Positions 1 to 8,919 of a stretch of DNA of 64,000 nucleotides are shown piece after piece. Origin of the DNA: an uncultured Hyphomicrobiales bacterium (GTDB lineage Bacteria > Pseudomonadota > Alphaproteobacteria > Rhizobiales > Beijerinckiaceae). Both the position numbers and the translations under genes were made by a program. The notes under the pieces were generated by a model. It searched no databases and was not told the origin of the DNA. It worked only from the letters and a program-made list of their open reading frames with translations. The stretch is taken from assembly GCA_903931945.1 (NCBI GenBank), contig CAIZEI010000067.1, forward strand, positions 1 through 64,000, written 5' to 3'. Positions within the stretch are counted from its first letter, which is position 1. Every line of letters starts with the position of its first letter.

Positions 1-181
1 GATCGTCGCCTCGAAGATTGAAGGCGCGCGCAATTTCGCGCTTGCCAGTCTTGTCGGAGTGGGCTGCGCCCGCCTTCCCGGCAATTGCTTTCTCGCGCGC
101 AATGAAGGCGACAATATCGTCGCGCGAGGGCAGACCCGGTTTGTGCGCGGGAGCCTTGCTGGACCGGGGGGATTTGCTCAC
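1..181 (-). CDS. rnr: Ribonuclease R, N-terminal fragment (runs off the left edge)
   Basis: A GTG start at 181 opens a reading frame of 60 codons that leaves the window. After a basic, serine-rich leader come LPSRDDIVAFIARE and GKREIARAFNLRGDD, which match the winged-helix start of alphaproteobacterial RNase R, a 3'-5' exoribonuclease that degrades structured RNA in the cytoplasm. Only this leading domain is visible; the cold-shock, RNB and S1 domains would lie outside. The GTG start lacks a convincing Shine-Dalgarno sequence, so a start slightly upstream is possible. The assignment rests on pattern recognition over a short stretch. Confidence 0.65.
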   Translation of the reverse strand, partial: MSKSPRSSKAPAHKPGLPSRDDIVAFIAREKAIAGKAGAAHSDKTGKREIARAFNLRGDD

Positions 182-283
182 AGGCGGGCCTGACGCTGGG
201 AATCGGAGCCCGAGTATAGCCGGGATCGGGCGGTTTGGCAGCGCCGCCAACACGCCGCCCACGCAATCGCCCCGAAAGCCGCT

Positions 284-1276
284 CTATTTCCCGGCCAGGA
301 GAGCCTTCCACGCGGTTTCGATCGCGGGGTCCTGCTCTGAACGTTCAATCACCGCGCTGCAGGCTGCATAGACCTCCGTATCGCCATAATTCTTGCGGCG
401 AGGACGGAACATCGGCGCGGCCACGCTGCCAAGTTCTATAGTCAGAAAGCGCGCCGGTCCTGCGCCGATATTGAAATGTTGATGGAATTGCAACCCCGCG
501 GGGGCAAACGCCACGCCATGCCTCCAGAGGGTCTTTACGGCATCCGAGGGGTCCTCTTCCCATGACAGCGTCATGCCTTCGCCCGATACGCCCAGCAACA
601 GCGAGCCGAACATTTGTCGCTGCGCACGCACATAATGGCCTGCGGCGATTTCGCGGAGGTCGGCGCCGATGGAGCCATTCGCCAGCAATACGGGTGTCGC
701 GGCCTCGCCGTTGCGCAAAAGCCCCGGCGCGAATGGCGCCGCGCAATCGCGCGACAGCGCGCCCGTCGCGCGCTCGGGAAACTCCAGCGAAGTGGCAAAG
801 AGAAATGTCGGACTGCGATAGAGCGACATCAGATAACGGAAGTCATTCACCGATGCGATGCGCGCGCGTTCGCCAGATGTATTGCGAATGCGCATCGTCG
901 CGTTCATGGGTTGCGAGAACAGGGTTCTTGGCCCCCATTCCAAAGTCTTCAGGTCGCCGCCGGGCATTTCGATTTCGGCTGTTCCATGGCCGGCGAGCAC
1001 ATAGAACATCTCTTCGTAAAGGTGCTTCGAGGGCGCGCTCGCGGCGCCCGGCGCGAGATCGAACACAAAGAGAGTCAGGAAATCGTCGCGCCCATCGAGA
1101 TGGCACATGGCGCCATCGACGCCGAAGCGCGCCCAGGGTCTGGTTTCGACCGCGCAGAGATCAATCGCTGCGCCGGTATGGATCGGAACGCCCTCGGCCA
1201 CAGCCCAATCCTGATAGGGATCGACGAGATATTTGCCATGCGGGGTTTCAAAGACCTGATCGACTTGCGTATTCAT
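284..1276 (-). CDS. Bicupin protein with degenerate metal sites
   Basis: This 330-residue protein is a tandem cupin paralogous to the product of the gene just upstream, with which it overlaps by ATGA (translational coupling). Shared landmarks are SAPSKHLYEE near 81-89, LEWGP near 112-116 and FHQHFN at 264-269. Where the upstream paralogue has a metal-binding HRH triad in its second cupin, this protein has Q219-R220-Q221, and the HQH of the first cupin (NATHQHFN) is NATMRIRN here. Only the H265/H267 pair survives. It may be a non-catalytic partner of the upstream protein or may have a different role. The family resembles gentisate-dioxygenase-like and other two-domain cupins, but no substrate can be assigned. 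Confidence 0.75.
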   Translation of the reverse strand: MNTQVDQVFETPHGKYLVDPYQDWAVAEGVPIHTGAAIDLCAVETRPWARFGVDGAMCHLDGRDDFLTLFVFDLAPGAASAPSKHLYEEMFYVLAGHGTAEIEMPGGDLKTLEWGPRTLFSQPMNATMRIRNTSGERARIASVNDFRYLMSLYRSPTFLFATSLEFPERATGALSRDCAAPFAPGLLRNGEAATPVLLANGSIGADLREIAAGHYVRAQRQMFGSLLLGVSGEGMTLSWEEDPSDAVKTLWRHGVAFAPAGLQFHQHFNIGAGPARFLTIELGSVAAPMFRPRRKNYGDTEVYAACSAVIERSEQDPAIETAWKALLAGK

Positions 1277-2385
1277 GCGCCGCTCCCGCCAAACCGGCTT
1301 TCATCGATAAATTTGCCCATCCGGGACGTCACGCCATGAGCTGCGATTTCCTTGAGCCATAACGCATGAATGCGCGGGTCCTGATCTTCATATTCAACCT
1401 GCGCCCCGCCCTGCTTGACGCTGCGATCGACGCCCACGTCCCAGATCTCGCGTTTCATGCGCATCAGCGGATAGCGCACAGTGCCGATCTGCAGGGCGAG
1501 ATAACGCGAGGGGTGATTGGCGATGTTGAAATGCTGGTGAAACATCGAATCGGGCGGGCAATAAACGCAGCCATGCTCCCAGTCGACGCGCGTGAAATCT
1601 TCGTCGGCATCACGCCAGAGCAGCGAATAACCCTGACCGGTGACCGCAAATACGCACACGCCATCGAAATGGCGATGCCCCTTTTTATAGGTTCCTACAG
1701 GCATTTCTGAACTATGCGCGCCGATGGTGGAATCGCTCAGCATGAAGCGCAGCATCGAGCCGCCGGCGCCGCGCGCCGACCAGGCTTTCAGTTCAAACGC
1801 CGAGAGATCTGGAACAAAATTCGTCTCCCATTGATGCCGGCCCGGCCGCACGCCGATGAATTCGCCCTCACCCGCGAAATAATTTTCCGCGCCCATGCGT
1901 TCGGGAAAATCAACCGGGCACTCGAAAATCAGTTTTTCCGAGCGAAACCTGTTCATGGCGAAAATCATGTTGTTGGCGCTGGCAAAGCGCGCAGGTTCAC
2001 GGCCCGAGCCATTGAAATGCTGATGTGTGGCGTTGAGCGGAATGGAGAACAGGCTTTTGGGGCCCCATTCGAATGTATGCTTGCGGCCATCGGCATTGGT
2101 GACGCTGGTCGTTCCATGCCCCGAAATAATGTAGATGACTTCTTCATAGACGTGCCGGACGGGGGCGGATTTGCCGCCGGGCGGCAATTCAAACGCAAAA
2201 ATCGAGATGAAATCGTCGCGCCCTTTGACATGGCAGAAGGCGCCAAGCGTCCCGTAACGGTCCCATTTGGCAACCGGAACCTTGCGGATGTCGATGCCAA
2301 AATCTTCAATGACCGGAATATTCTGCGCCCGGACCCAATCCATATAGGGGTCGGGCAGCGCGGGCTGGGTCGGGCCTTGGGTCAT
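1273..2385 (-). CDS. Bicupin protein, putative metal-dependent dioxygenase-like
   Basis: A 370-residue two-domain cupin. The first domain carries H78 with E81/E82 and H121-Q-H123; the second carries H237-R-H239 and H283-Q-H285 in FHQHFN, so at least the C-terminal domain keeps a plausible metal site. ATG at 2385 is chosen because GCGAGGAACC precedes it at good spacing; the frame is open further upstream but without a ribosome site. It is the first gene of a two-gene unit with the degenerate paralogue. Ring-cleaving and related dioxygenases of the bicupin class share this architecture, which would suit the many catabolic oxidoreductases nearby, but the substrate is unknown. Confidence 0.75.
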   Translation of the reverse strand: MTQGPTQPALPDPYMDWVRAQNIPVIEDFGIDIRKVPVAKWDRYGTLGAFCHVKGRDDFISIFAFELPPGGKSAPVRHVYEEVIYIISGHGTTSVTNADGRKHTFEWGPKSLFSIPLNATHQHFNGSGREPARFASANNMIFAMNRFRSEKLIFECPVDFPERMGAENYFAGEGEFIGVRPGRHQWETNFVPDLSAFELKAWSARGAGGSMLRFMLSDSTIGAHSSEMPVGTYKKGHRHFDGVCVFAVTGQGYSLLWRDADEDFTRVDWEHGCVYCPPDSMFHQHFNIANHPSRYLALQIGTVRYPLMRMKREIWDVGVDRSVKQGGAQVEYEDQDPRIHALWLKEIAAHGVTSRMGKFIDESRFGGSGA

Positions 2386-2751
2386 GGTTCCTCGCCGGGA
2401 CAATTGACGGACTAACGCCCTTGATATTCCCTCGGTGGGCGGACGCAAGTGCGGAAACGGAACGGGTTGGCGTGTGGAGGTGGGGGGCGGTTTGAGTTCG
2501 GGGATGAGAGGACGAGTTTCGCCTTGGTTGTAGAGGCGGAGTTTGCGAGGCCTGCGAATACGTCGGGGGCACTGCTAGTTCGATTTACCCTGTCAACCAA
2601 GCGCAATGAGCTGCATCGGCCCGCTCGGAACCTAAACTGGGCTTCGTTTCGCCCTAGCCCGCTTGTTAAAATCCGCTGGTCAAGGCAGTTTAGTCTCGAA
2701 CTGGGCACCACCTCGGGAATATCGGCTCAGTTTGCTGTTGGAGAATCAGCG
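2386..2751. other. Intergenic region without a recognised gene
   Basis: These 366 bases separate the divergent bicupin operon and the HEPN-like gene. The plus frame is open from 2449, but the encoded residues are low-complexity and unlike a protein domain, so it is treated as non-coding. No tRNA cloverleaf, transposon end or clear promoter was recognised. Confidence 0.4.
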
Positions 2752-3351
2752 GTGGTCGATGACAAAGAATGGCCAGACTACCCAATCGGTCCCCGCAATA
2801 GTGTTTTCGCCATGGGCCTCATCTCAATAAAATTTGCCGAACTTGAATCGGTCCTAGCATTTTTATTCGCGACACAATTTGAACCGGGGTTGGACAATAC
2901 CATTGCGCTTTGCGCGAAAGTGGGGTCCAAGGCTTGCGGTGAGCTCATGGATGCAAGGCTCGCCTCACACGTTTGGCCGGATTCGACAAAGCAAAAGGTG
3001 AGACATTTTCTGCGCGCGTTTTTCATACTGACGGACAGTCGCAATTCCTTAATGCACTCGAATCTCGCCTGGGTCGCCGGTAGTCACACCGTGTTGTTCA
3101 AGACAGCTCGTAGCGGACGTACTGTAGCAGTTGCACCAACATTGGAAGTTTTACGGCGGATCGCGGATGATATGAATGCTTTCGTCGACTATGGTCGATG
3201 CTTGGGTAACGCAATCAATTTTGCGTCTCCGGACGCGCTAAAGGTTTTCGAAGGTGACTTCCCCTACCCCGATGATCCGCAGTTACCTGCGAAGCTCGAA
3301 TACACCGGCGCGCGCATCGACCTCCCAGATCGTGATGACATACCGAGGTAG
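2752..3351 (+). CDS. Uncharacterised protein with HEPN-like R-x4-H motif
   Basis: No family is recognised with certainty. The GTG at 2752 is preferred because GGAGAA lies about eight bases upstream; this gives 199 residues. The middle is predicted helical and contains ILTDSRNSLMHSNL, in which R97-NSLM-H102 fits the R-x4-6-H signature of HEPN ribonucleases and is placed at the end of a helix as in that fold. The C-terminus is acidic and proline-rich. Base composition is less GC-rich than the flanking genes and there is no operon partner, which suggests acquisition by transfer. A HEPN toxin or abortive-infection role is inference only; a single motif of this kind can arise by chance. Confidence 0.5.
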   Translation: MVDDKEWPDYPIGPRNSVFAMGLISIKFAELESVLAFLFATQFEPGLDNTIALCAKVGSKACGELMDARLASHVWPDSTKQKVRHFLRAFFILTDSRNSLMHSNLAWVAGSHTVLFKTARSGRTVAVAPTLEVLRRIADDMNAFVDYGRCLGNAINFASPDALKVFEGDFPYPDDPQLPAKLEYTGARIDLPDRDDIPR

Positions 3352-3702
3352 CGAATGGCTGTGCGGGCCAAAATAAATGCGCGACTTGCTCCGGACTCTC
3401 GCAAACTCGAGGACTGACAGTCCTTTGCACTGATTGAAATGAAAGCAGGTGTTAACAGGCATTGAACCTTGCATGATCTAACTCAGTGTCGCCAAAATTG
3501 TTTCCGACGACAACATCGAGCTTTCAGCGCCGCTTGGACCATTTCAAAAGTTGTCCGCTTCGGCTTACAGCCCGCCACCCCCAACCCTTTCCCACCCATC
3601 CCGCTTTCAATTTGAAGCGGCCATTTATATCTTCCCGCGGCCGCGCATTGCACAAAAAACGAACGCGCTTTAAATCTCCCGAAACCGGGGAGGAAATTGC
3701 GC
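3352..3702. other. Intergenic region, no gene recognised
   Basis: About 350 bases between the HEPN-like gene and the heme/propeller gene. Short frames exist on both strands but show no family resemblance or ribosome sites. The only functional element seen is the Shine-Dalgarno GGGGAGG at 3687-3693 that serves the next gene. Confidence 0.4.
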
Positions 3703-4929
3703 ATGAAACCTGTTGGCTTGTTCGGCGTCGGCCTTGCCGCTGCATTGACTGCCAGCGCCGCTCTGGCGCAGCAGGATCATCCCGAGTTTCCACCCGGCCC
3801 CGGTCGCGACACCGTGCTGTCGATCTGTTCGGGTTGCCACGATCTCAATCGTTTGACCGCCGGCTACACGCCCAGAGGTTGGCTCACCGTCACCAACATG
3901 ATGCGCAATTTTGGCGCGCCAGTGTCCGATGGCGAATGGGACACGGTGCGGGCCTATCTGATCCGCTCGTTCCCGGAAAAGCCGCGACCGCCGGCGGTCC
4001 TCGTCCCGGGGCCGGTCGATGTTCGCATCATGAACTGGCCGCTGCCGACGCCCGGATCGCGTCCGCACGACCCGATGTCGGCGCGGGATGGTTCGATCTG
4101 GTGGTCGGGGCAGCTCGCCAACAAGCTCGGACGCCTCGATCCAGCTACGGGTAAGTTCAAGGAATATCCGGTCAACCCGATGTCGGCGCCGCATGGCCTT
4201 GTCGAGGACAGGGACGGCAATGTCTGGTTTACGGGGAATTTTCGCGGGTTCATCGGCAAGCTCGATGTGAAGAGCGGCGAGATCAAGGAAATCAATCTGC
4301 CCGATCCCCGCGCCAAGGACCCACACACCATCGCCATCGACCACAACGGCATCGTCTGGTTCAGCGTGCAGGCCGGCAATTTCTTTGGCCGGCTTGATCC
4401 GGCGACCGGCGCGATCAAGCTCGCGACGCCGCCGACACGCAATGCGCGGCCCTATGGCATCGCCATCAACTCACAAAACGTCGTCTATTTCGTCGAGTTC
4501 GGCGCGGCGAAAATCGCCACCATCGATAACGACATGAAGATTCAGGAATTCCAGCTGCCCGATCCCGGCGCGCGTCCGCGCCGCATCGCCATCTCGCCAG
4601 ATGACATGATCTGGTATTCCGACTATGCGCGCGGCTATCTCGGTCGGCTCGATCCCAAAACGGGCGACGTCCGGGAATGGCCCTCGCCGAGCGGGCCCAA
4701 ATCCCTGCCCTATGGCATCGTCTCCACCAAAGGCGCGATCTGGTACAGCGAATCCGGGGCCAACCCGAACACCATCGTGCGCTTCGATCCGAAAACCGAA
4801 AAGTTCCAGAGTTGGGCCATTCCCGGGGGCGGCGACATCGTGCGCAACATGACCGTCGATCGCGATAGCGCGCCAATCATGGCCAATTCGCTCGAAAACC
4901 AGGTCGGGCGGGTGGAGGTCAAGGACTGA
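3703..4929 (+). CDS. Periplasmic c-type heme protein with Vgb-like beta-propeller
   Basis: A 408-residue exported protein. Residues 1-22 form a signal peptide ending in ALAQ. A single CSGCH heme-c site follows at 42-46, then from about residue 95 repeated blades of the type GSIWWSGQ, GNVWFTGN, GIVWFSVQ, DMIWYSDY and GAIWYSES typical of the Vgb (virginiamycin B lyase-like) six-bladed propeller. ATG at 3703 is chosen over an in-frame TTG six bases upstream because GGGGAGG sits at correct spacing. Known proteins of this form are described as hypothetical or as quinoprotein-like; streptogramin lyase activity should not be assumed. A periplasmic redox function is inferred from the heme motif. Confidence 0.75.
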   Translation: MKPVGLFGVGLAAALTASAALAQQDHPEFPPGPGRDTVLSICSGCHDLNRLTAGYTPRGWLTVTNMMRNFGAPVSDGEWDTVRAYLIRSFPEKPRPPAVLVPGPVDVRIMNWPLPTPGSRPHDPMSARDGSIWWSGQLANKLGRLDPATGKFKEYPVNPMSAPHGLVEDRDGNVWFTGNFRGFIGKLDVKSGEIKEINLPDPRAKDPHTIAIDHNGIVWFSVQAGNFFGRLDPATGAIKLATPPTRNARPYGIAINSQNVVYFVEFGAAKIATIDNDMKIQEFQLPDPGARPRRIAISPDDMIWYSDYARGYLGRLDPKTGDVREWPSPSGPKSLPYGIVSTKGAIWYSESGANPNTIVRFDPKTEKFQSWAIPGGGDIVRNMTVDRDSAPIMANSLENQVGRVEVKD

Positions 4930-5062
4930 CGGTTTTGGGCGAAGGCGCCGCCGGCTGCCTTGCTATTCACCTTTTTCGTTAAAATGCATCGCTTCCCCAG
5001 CGCCCGCTTGCTAAAGAACGCCGCAATCTGGCGTCCGCACGGGCGGACGCCCCGGAGCCGCG

Positions 5063-6271
5063 ATGGTTATGGCGCAGACAGGCTTGATTTTTGGCGCGGC
5101 CGAACAGGACGCGGGCCTCATTACGCATCTGATCGAGGCCGGCTATCCCCGCACGGAGCCCGCAATCCTGCAACCCGCAGAGGTTTTCCTCGACCAGTCC
5201 GGCGAGGATATGCGCGGACGCCTGTTATTGACGTCAGACCCGCAGGGCGCGGAATTTTGCCTGCGGCCTGAATATACCATCCCGGTCTGTCGGGGTTACC
5301 TTGCCTCTCCCGAAGCGGGAACGCCCGCGACATTTTCCTATCTTGGTCCGGTGTTCAAACATTGGTGGGACAGCGGGTTGATCGTCAGCGGCGCGACAGA
5401 CAAAAACGACAAGCAGACATTCCGTCATCGCCCCGACGCCCCGGCCGAACTGGCGCAGGCGGGCATTGAGAGTTTTGGCCGCGCCGATGCGCAGGCCGCC
5501 GACGCTGAAATCATGGCGCTGATTCTGGAGGCTGTGGAAAGCATTGGCGCCTGCAAACTGACTGTCACGATGGGCGACGCCGGCCTGTTCAACAAACTTG
5601 TGGAATCGCTCGATCTTCCGCCCGCCTGGACGCGGCGCATCCGCCGTGGCCACATGCGCGGGCAGGATCTGTCGGCCATCTTTGCTCCACCTGGCAAGGG
5701 CGCGGTCAGCGACCATTCAGGCGTTCTGGCTGCATTGGGCAACGCCGACCGCGCGGGCGCGCGGGCGCTGGTGGGCGATCTGCTTTCGATCGCGGGAATT
5801 TCGTCGGTCGGCGGACGCACGCCAAGCGAAATCGCCGACCGCTTTCTGGAACAGGCCGCGATGAACACGACCGCCAGCGTGCCGGCGGAAAAGCGCGCGG
5901 CGCTGGCGCAGTTTCTGAGCGTCGCCGGCGAGCCCGATGAGTGCTCGGCGCGTCTTCGCAAACTCGCGCGCGACGCGGGTCTCGATATCCACGCCGCCCT
6001 TGACGGTTTTGATGAACGATTGCATTTCATCGCCGCGCGCGGCGTTGATATGTCCGCTCTCCGGTATGACGCGGGCTTTGGCCGCAAACTCGATTACTAC
6101 ACCGGCTTTGTGTTCGAAGCGCGCGAGACGGGTGCTTCAGCCAACTGCATTGTGGCGGGCGGCGGGCGCTATGATGGCCTGCTGCGCGCGCTTGGCGCAA
6201 ACTCGGACATTCCTGCCGTGGGCGCGGCGATCTGGTGCGAAAAACGCAGTGGCGCGGGAGACAGGACATGA
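5063..6271 (+). CDS. hisZ: ATP phosphoribosyltransferase regulatory subunit HisZ
   Basis: HisZ is a catalytically inactive class II histidyl-tRNA synthetase paralogue that forms a hetero-octamer with short-form HisG in the first step of histidine biosynthesis. Synthetase-like blocks are visible: [13 protein letters not shown] near 85-97, [11 protein letters not shown] near 111-121 and the C-terminal [14 protein letters not shown] and [10 protein letters not shown] segments. The start is ATG at 5063 or at 5069; neither has a strong ribosome site. The last codons overlap hisG by ATGA, so the two subunits are translationally coupled. Length 402 is normal for alphaproteobacterial HisZ. Confidence 0.93.
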   Translation: MVMAQTGLIFGAAEQDAGLITHLIEAGYPRTEPAILQPAEVFLDQSGEDMRGRLLLTSDPQGAEFCLRPEYTIPVCRGYLASPEAGTPATFSYLGPVFKHWWDSGLIVSGATDKNDKQTFRHRPDAPAELAQAGIESFGRADAQAADAEIMALILEAVESIGACKLTVTMGDAGLFNKLVESLDLPPAWTRRIRRGHMRGQDLSAIFAPPGKGAVSDHSGVLAALGNADRAGARALVGDLLSIAGISSVGGRTPSEIADRFLEQAAMNTTASVPAEKRAALAQFLSVAGEPDECSARLRKLARDAGLDIHAALDGFDERLHFIAARGVDMSALRYDAGFGRKLDYYTGFVFEARETGASANCIVAGGGRYDGLLRALGANSDIPAVGAAIWCEKRSGAGDRT

Positions 6272-7245
6272 GCGGCCCCGCGACGCCTTTCATTCTTGCA
6301 GTGCCCTCCAAGGGGCGCCTGCAGGAAAGCGCGACGAATTTCTTCAGGCGCGCCGGTCTCACCATTTCGCAAGGGCGCGGCGCGCGCGACTATCGTGGCT
6401 CGCTCAACGAATTGCCCGGCGTTGAAATCGCGTTTCTGTCGGCTGGCGAAATCGTCCAGCATCTGGCTTCCGGCAGCGTGCATCTTGGCGTAACGGGCGA
6501 AGACCTCGTGCGCGAACATATCCCGGATGCGGAGAAAAAGGTCGAGTTGCTGACCCCGCTCGGGTTTGGCCACGCCAATGTAGTGGTTGCAGCGCCGCAG
6601 GCGTGGATCGATGTCAGCACCATGGCCGATCTTGAGGATGTCGCAGCGATTTTTCACGCGCGCCGTGGGCGGCGGATGCGGGTTGCGACAAAATATATCA
6701 ACCTCACCCGCCGGTTCTTCGCCAGCAAGGGCGTCACCGATTACCGCATTGTCGAAAGTCAGGGCGCCACCGAAGGCGCGCCCGCGTCGGGAGCGGCCGA
6801 GTTGATCGTCGATATTACAACGACGGGCGCGACCCTGCGCGCCAATGCGCTGAAGGTTCTCGACGATGGCGTGATGTTGCGCTCGGAAGCCAATCTGGTC
6901 GCCGCCATCAGCGCTGACTGGAACGAGGACTGCAAGGCCGCTGCGCGCGCAATCCTGGGGCGCATTGCTGCGGAAGAGGAAGCCCGGCTCAACCGCACCG
7001 TGACAGCGCTCGCGCCTGATCCTTTGACGTTGGCCCCCGAGGCGGCGGAAAAGTTTGGCGCGCGCGCACTGGCCGGTGTTGCAAATGATGGCCCGCTGCA
7101 GCTTGTGTGCCCCAACGACAGGGCGCCCGCGCTCGCCGACTGGCTGATTGCCAAAGGCGCGCAACACGTCAGCATTGGCGCGCTGGATTATATCTTCAGC
7201 GCCAGCAATGCGCTTTACGAGAAGCTCGCAAAGCGCGTTGGTTGA
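6268..7245 (+). CDS. hisG: ATP phosphoribosyltransferase catalytic subunit HisG
   Basis: HisG condenses ATP with PRPP to phosphoribosyl-ATP, opening the histidine pathway. The product begins at ATG 6268, inside the hisZ stop (ATGA), giving 325 residues. Family blocks seen are VPSKGRLQE near 10-18, LGVTGEDLV near 75-83 and the PRPP-binding [16 protein letters not shown] near 173-188. The protein is longer than the roughly 210-residue short HisG of many bacteria; the C-terminal extension of about 90 residues occurs in the HisZ-partnered alphaproteobacterial form. Co-occurrence with hisZ is typical. Confidence 0.93.
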   Translation: MSGPATPFILAVPSKGRLQESATNFFRRAGLTISQGRGARDYRGSLNELPGVEIAFLSAGEIVQHLASGSVHLGVTGEDLVREHIPDAEKKVELLTPLGFGHANVVVAAPQAWIDVSTMADLEDVAAIFHARRGRRMRVATKYINLTRRFFASKGVTDYRIVESQGATEGAPASGAAELIVDITTTGATLRANALKVLDDGVMLRSEANLVAAISADWNEDCKAAARAILGRIAAEEEARLNRTVTALAPDPLTLAPEAAEKFGARALAGVANDGPLQLVCPNDRAPALADWLIAKGAQHVSIGALDYIFSASNALYEKLAKRVG

Positions 7246-7263
7246 GCAATATTGTCAACCGGA

Positions 7264-8856
7264 TCAGGCTCGTCCCAGCGCCTTTTTGAGTACGGCGGCG
7301 GCGTCCGCAGGCGCCGCCTCGCCAGTCCAGACGACATATTGGTCAGGCCGCACCAGGATGAGCGCAGACTCATAAACGCGGGCGCCACAATCTTTGGCGT
7401 CGCGGACGATTTTCAGCGGCAGGCACAGGTCTCGCGCCGCGCTCTCGAAGGCTGCAACATCCGCATCGCTCGCCCCAAAGGCGAGCAGGGCGAAACCAAA
7501 ACCCAGCTCTTCAAAGACATCGCGGCCAGATGACAGTTTGGCTGGAGCGAGATGGTGGCCGGGGCGCGCCCGGAACATATAATCGCCCCGAGCCTGCGTG
7601 ACGCCGCCGGGCGGTCCGAACACGACGCTTGAGGCTTCGTAGTTGGGCTCGTAGTTCAGAATGATCGGTCCGGCGCCAGTCTTGATCTCGGCCCAGTCCT
7701 TTTTGAAAGCTTCAGGATCTTTGGCAGGGTCGTGCCGGTTGATAACCTCGCCTTCCCAGGCGACGCGCGCAGCAATGAATTCCTCGCCGATCTGCTTGAA
7801 TACGGGACGCCGTTCGGCGTCGTAAGAATCGAGCAGAGCCTCGCCGCCTTGCCCTTGCAGATTCGCGGCAAGTTTCCAGCCGAGATTGGCGATATCCTCA
7901 AGGCCGTTATTCAATCCGAAACCGCCATAGGGCGGATGCGAATGGGCCGCATCGCCCGCGATGAAAACCCGCCCGGCCCGGTATCGCTCGGCAACCGCGA
8001 CGCGCAGATCCCAGAAGCCCACATGATCGAAATCGCACGCGAATTCGAACCCGGCGGCCTTGTGCAACAAGGCGGCAAAATCGAAATTGTCGCGCGTCGT
8101 GTCTGCGGGCACCGGCGCGTGAAAGAACCATCCCACCTCTGGGTCGATGCGTCCGAAGAACTGCCAGTAGCCGTTGAGTTCCGGGTTCAGCACCCGGTAT
8201 GTCGAGAGCACTGGGTAGCGTTTGTTCAGGCCCTCGCTCAGTTCGCGCGAGCGAAACACGGCAAGCATCATCACCTGATCGAAATCCGATCCATCGCGGC
8301 GGATGCCGGCCTGCTCGCGCACAATGGAATGTCCGCCATCGCAGCCAACGAGGTAATCGGCTTCCAGTACCTCGCTCGCGCCATCGTCGGCCTCTGTGGC
8401 GATCGTGACGCGCACGCCTTTTGCGTCCTGATCGATGGTCTGCGCCGTCCAGCCGAACCGCTGCGAAACCAGCGGCAGCGTTTCCATCTTCCGCCGCAGC
8501 ACGCCCTCAAGCAGATATTGCGGCATCCGATCGTTCTTCTGGAAATAATACTGGCCGACGGCTTCGCGCCCTTCAAAGGCGTGCCAGTAATCGCTCATCA
8601 GATTTGCATAAGCGGTAATGCCCGCAGCAGGCACATGGACCGGCAGCAGCCGCTGCGCCCGCAATTCATCGACGCAGCCCCAGAAGTAAAAGCGCTCCAG
8701 CGTGCGTTGCGTCAGGTTTTGTCCACGCGGAATATTGTGCATTCCAACCCGTCGCTCGACGAGCGCACAAGACACGCCGCGCATTGCAAGATCGACAGCC
8801 AGGCCGACGCCGACAGGCCCGCCGCCAATAATGATAACCTGATACCGCTTGCTCAC
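7264..8856 (-). CDS. FAD-dependent aromatic-ring monooxygenase (class A)
   Basis: A 530-residue group A flavoprotein hydroxylase of the 3-(3-hydroxyphenyl)propionate hydroxylase / phenol hydroxylase type. Visible are the N-terminal dinucleotide-binding IIIGGGPVGVGLA, the DG motif LVGCDGGHSIVRE and the GD motif VFIAGDAAHSHPPYGGFG. The GTG at 8856 is taken as start because CAGGAGAAACGC immediately precedes it; a TTG five codons upstream is itself inside that ribosome site. It would use NAD(P)H and O2 to hydroxylate an aromatic substrate in the cytoplasm. It lies convergent to hisG and just downstream of the CoA-transferase gene on the same strand; the substrate is unknown. Confidence 0.85.
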   Translation of the reverse strand: MSKRYQVIIIGGGPVGVGLAVDLAMRGVSCALVERRVGMHNIPRGQNLTQRTLERFYFWGCVDELRAQRLLPVHVPAAGITAYANLMSDYWHAFEGREAVGQYYFQKNDRMPQYLLEGVLRRKMETLPLVSQRFGWTAQTIDQDAKGVRVTIATEADDGASEVLEADYLVGCDGGHSIVREQAGIRRDGSDFDQVMMLAVFRSRELSEGLNKRYPVLSTYRVLNPELNGYWQFFGRIDPEVGWFFHAPVPADTTRDNFDFAALLHKAAGFEFACDFDHVGFWDLRVAVAERYRAGRVFIAGDAAHSHPPYGGFGLNNGLEDIANLGWKLAANLQGQGGEALLDSYDAERRPVFKQIGEEFIAARVAWEGEVINRHDPAKDPEAFKKDWAEIKTGAGPIILNYEPNYEASSVVFGPPGGVTQARGDYMFRARPGHHLAPAKLSSGRDVFEELGFGFALLAFGASDADVAAFESAARDLCLPLKIVRDAKDCGARVYESALILVRPDQYVVWTGEAAPADAAAVLKKALGRA

Positions 8857-8919
8857 GCGTTTCTCCTGCAAAATGAACTCCTGTGCTATCCCGGATCGGG
8901 GCGCAGTTTCAATCCCGGC

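Noticed and set aside
2449-2751. Upstream extension of the HEPN-like frame to an ATG at 2449
   Set aside because: The extra 101 residues are Gly/Arg-rich and unlike a domain; a better ribosome site lies before GTG 2752.
3352-3702. Possible tRNA or att site beside the HEPN-like gene
   Set aside because: Short inverted repeats exist, but no T-loop signature or repeated attachment sequence was seen.
3486-4154. 222-codon plus-strand frame overlapping the heme/propeller gene
   Set aside because: Overlaps a clear signal-peptide gene in another frame and has no recognisable content.
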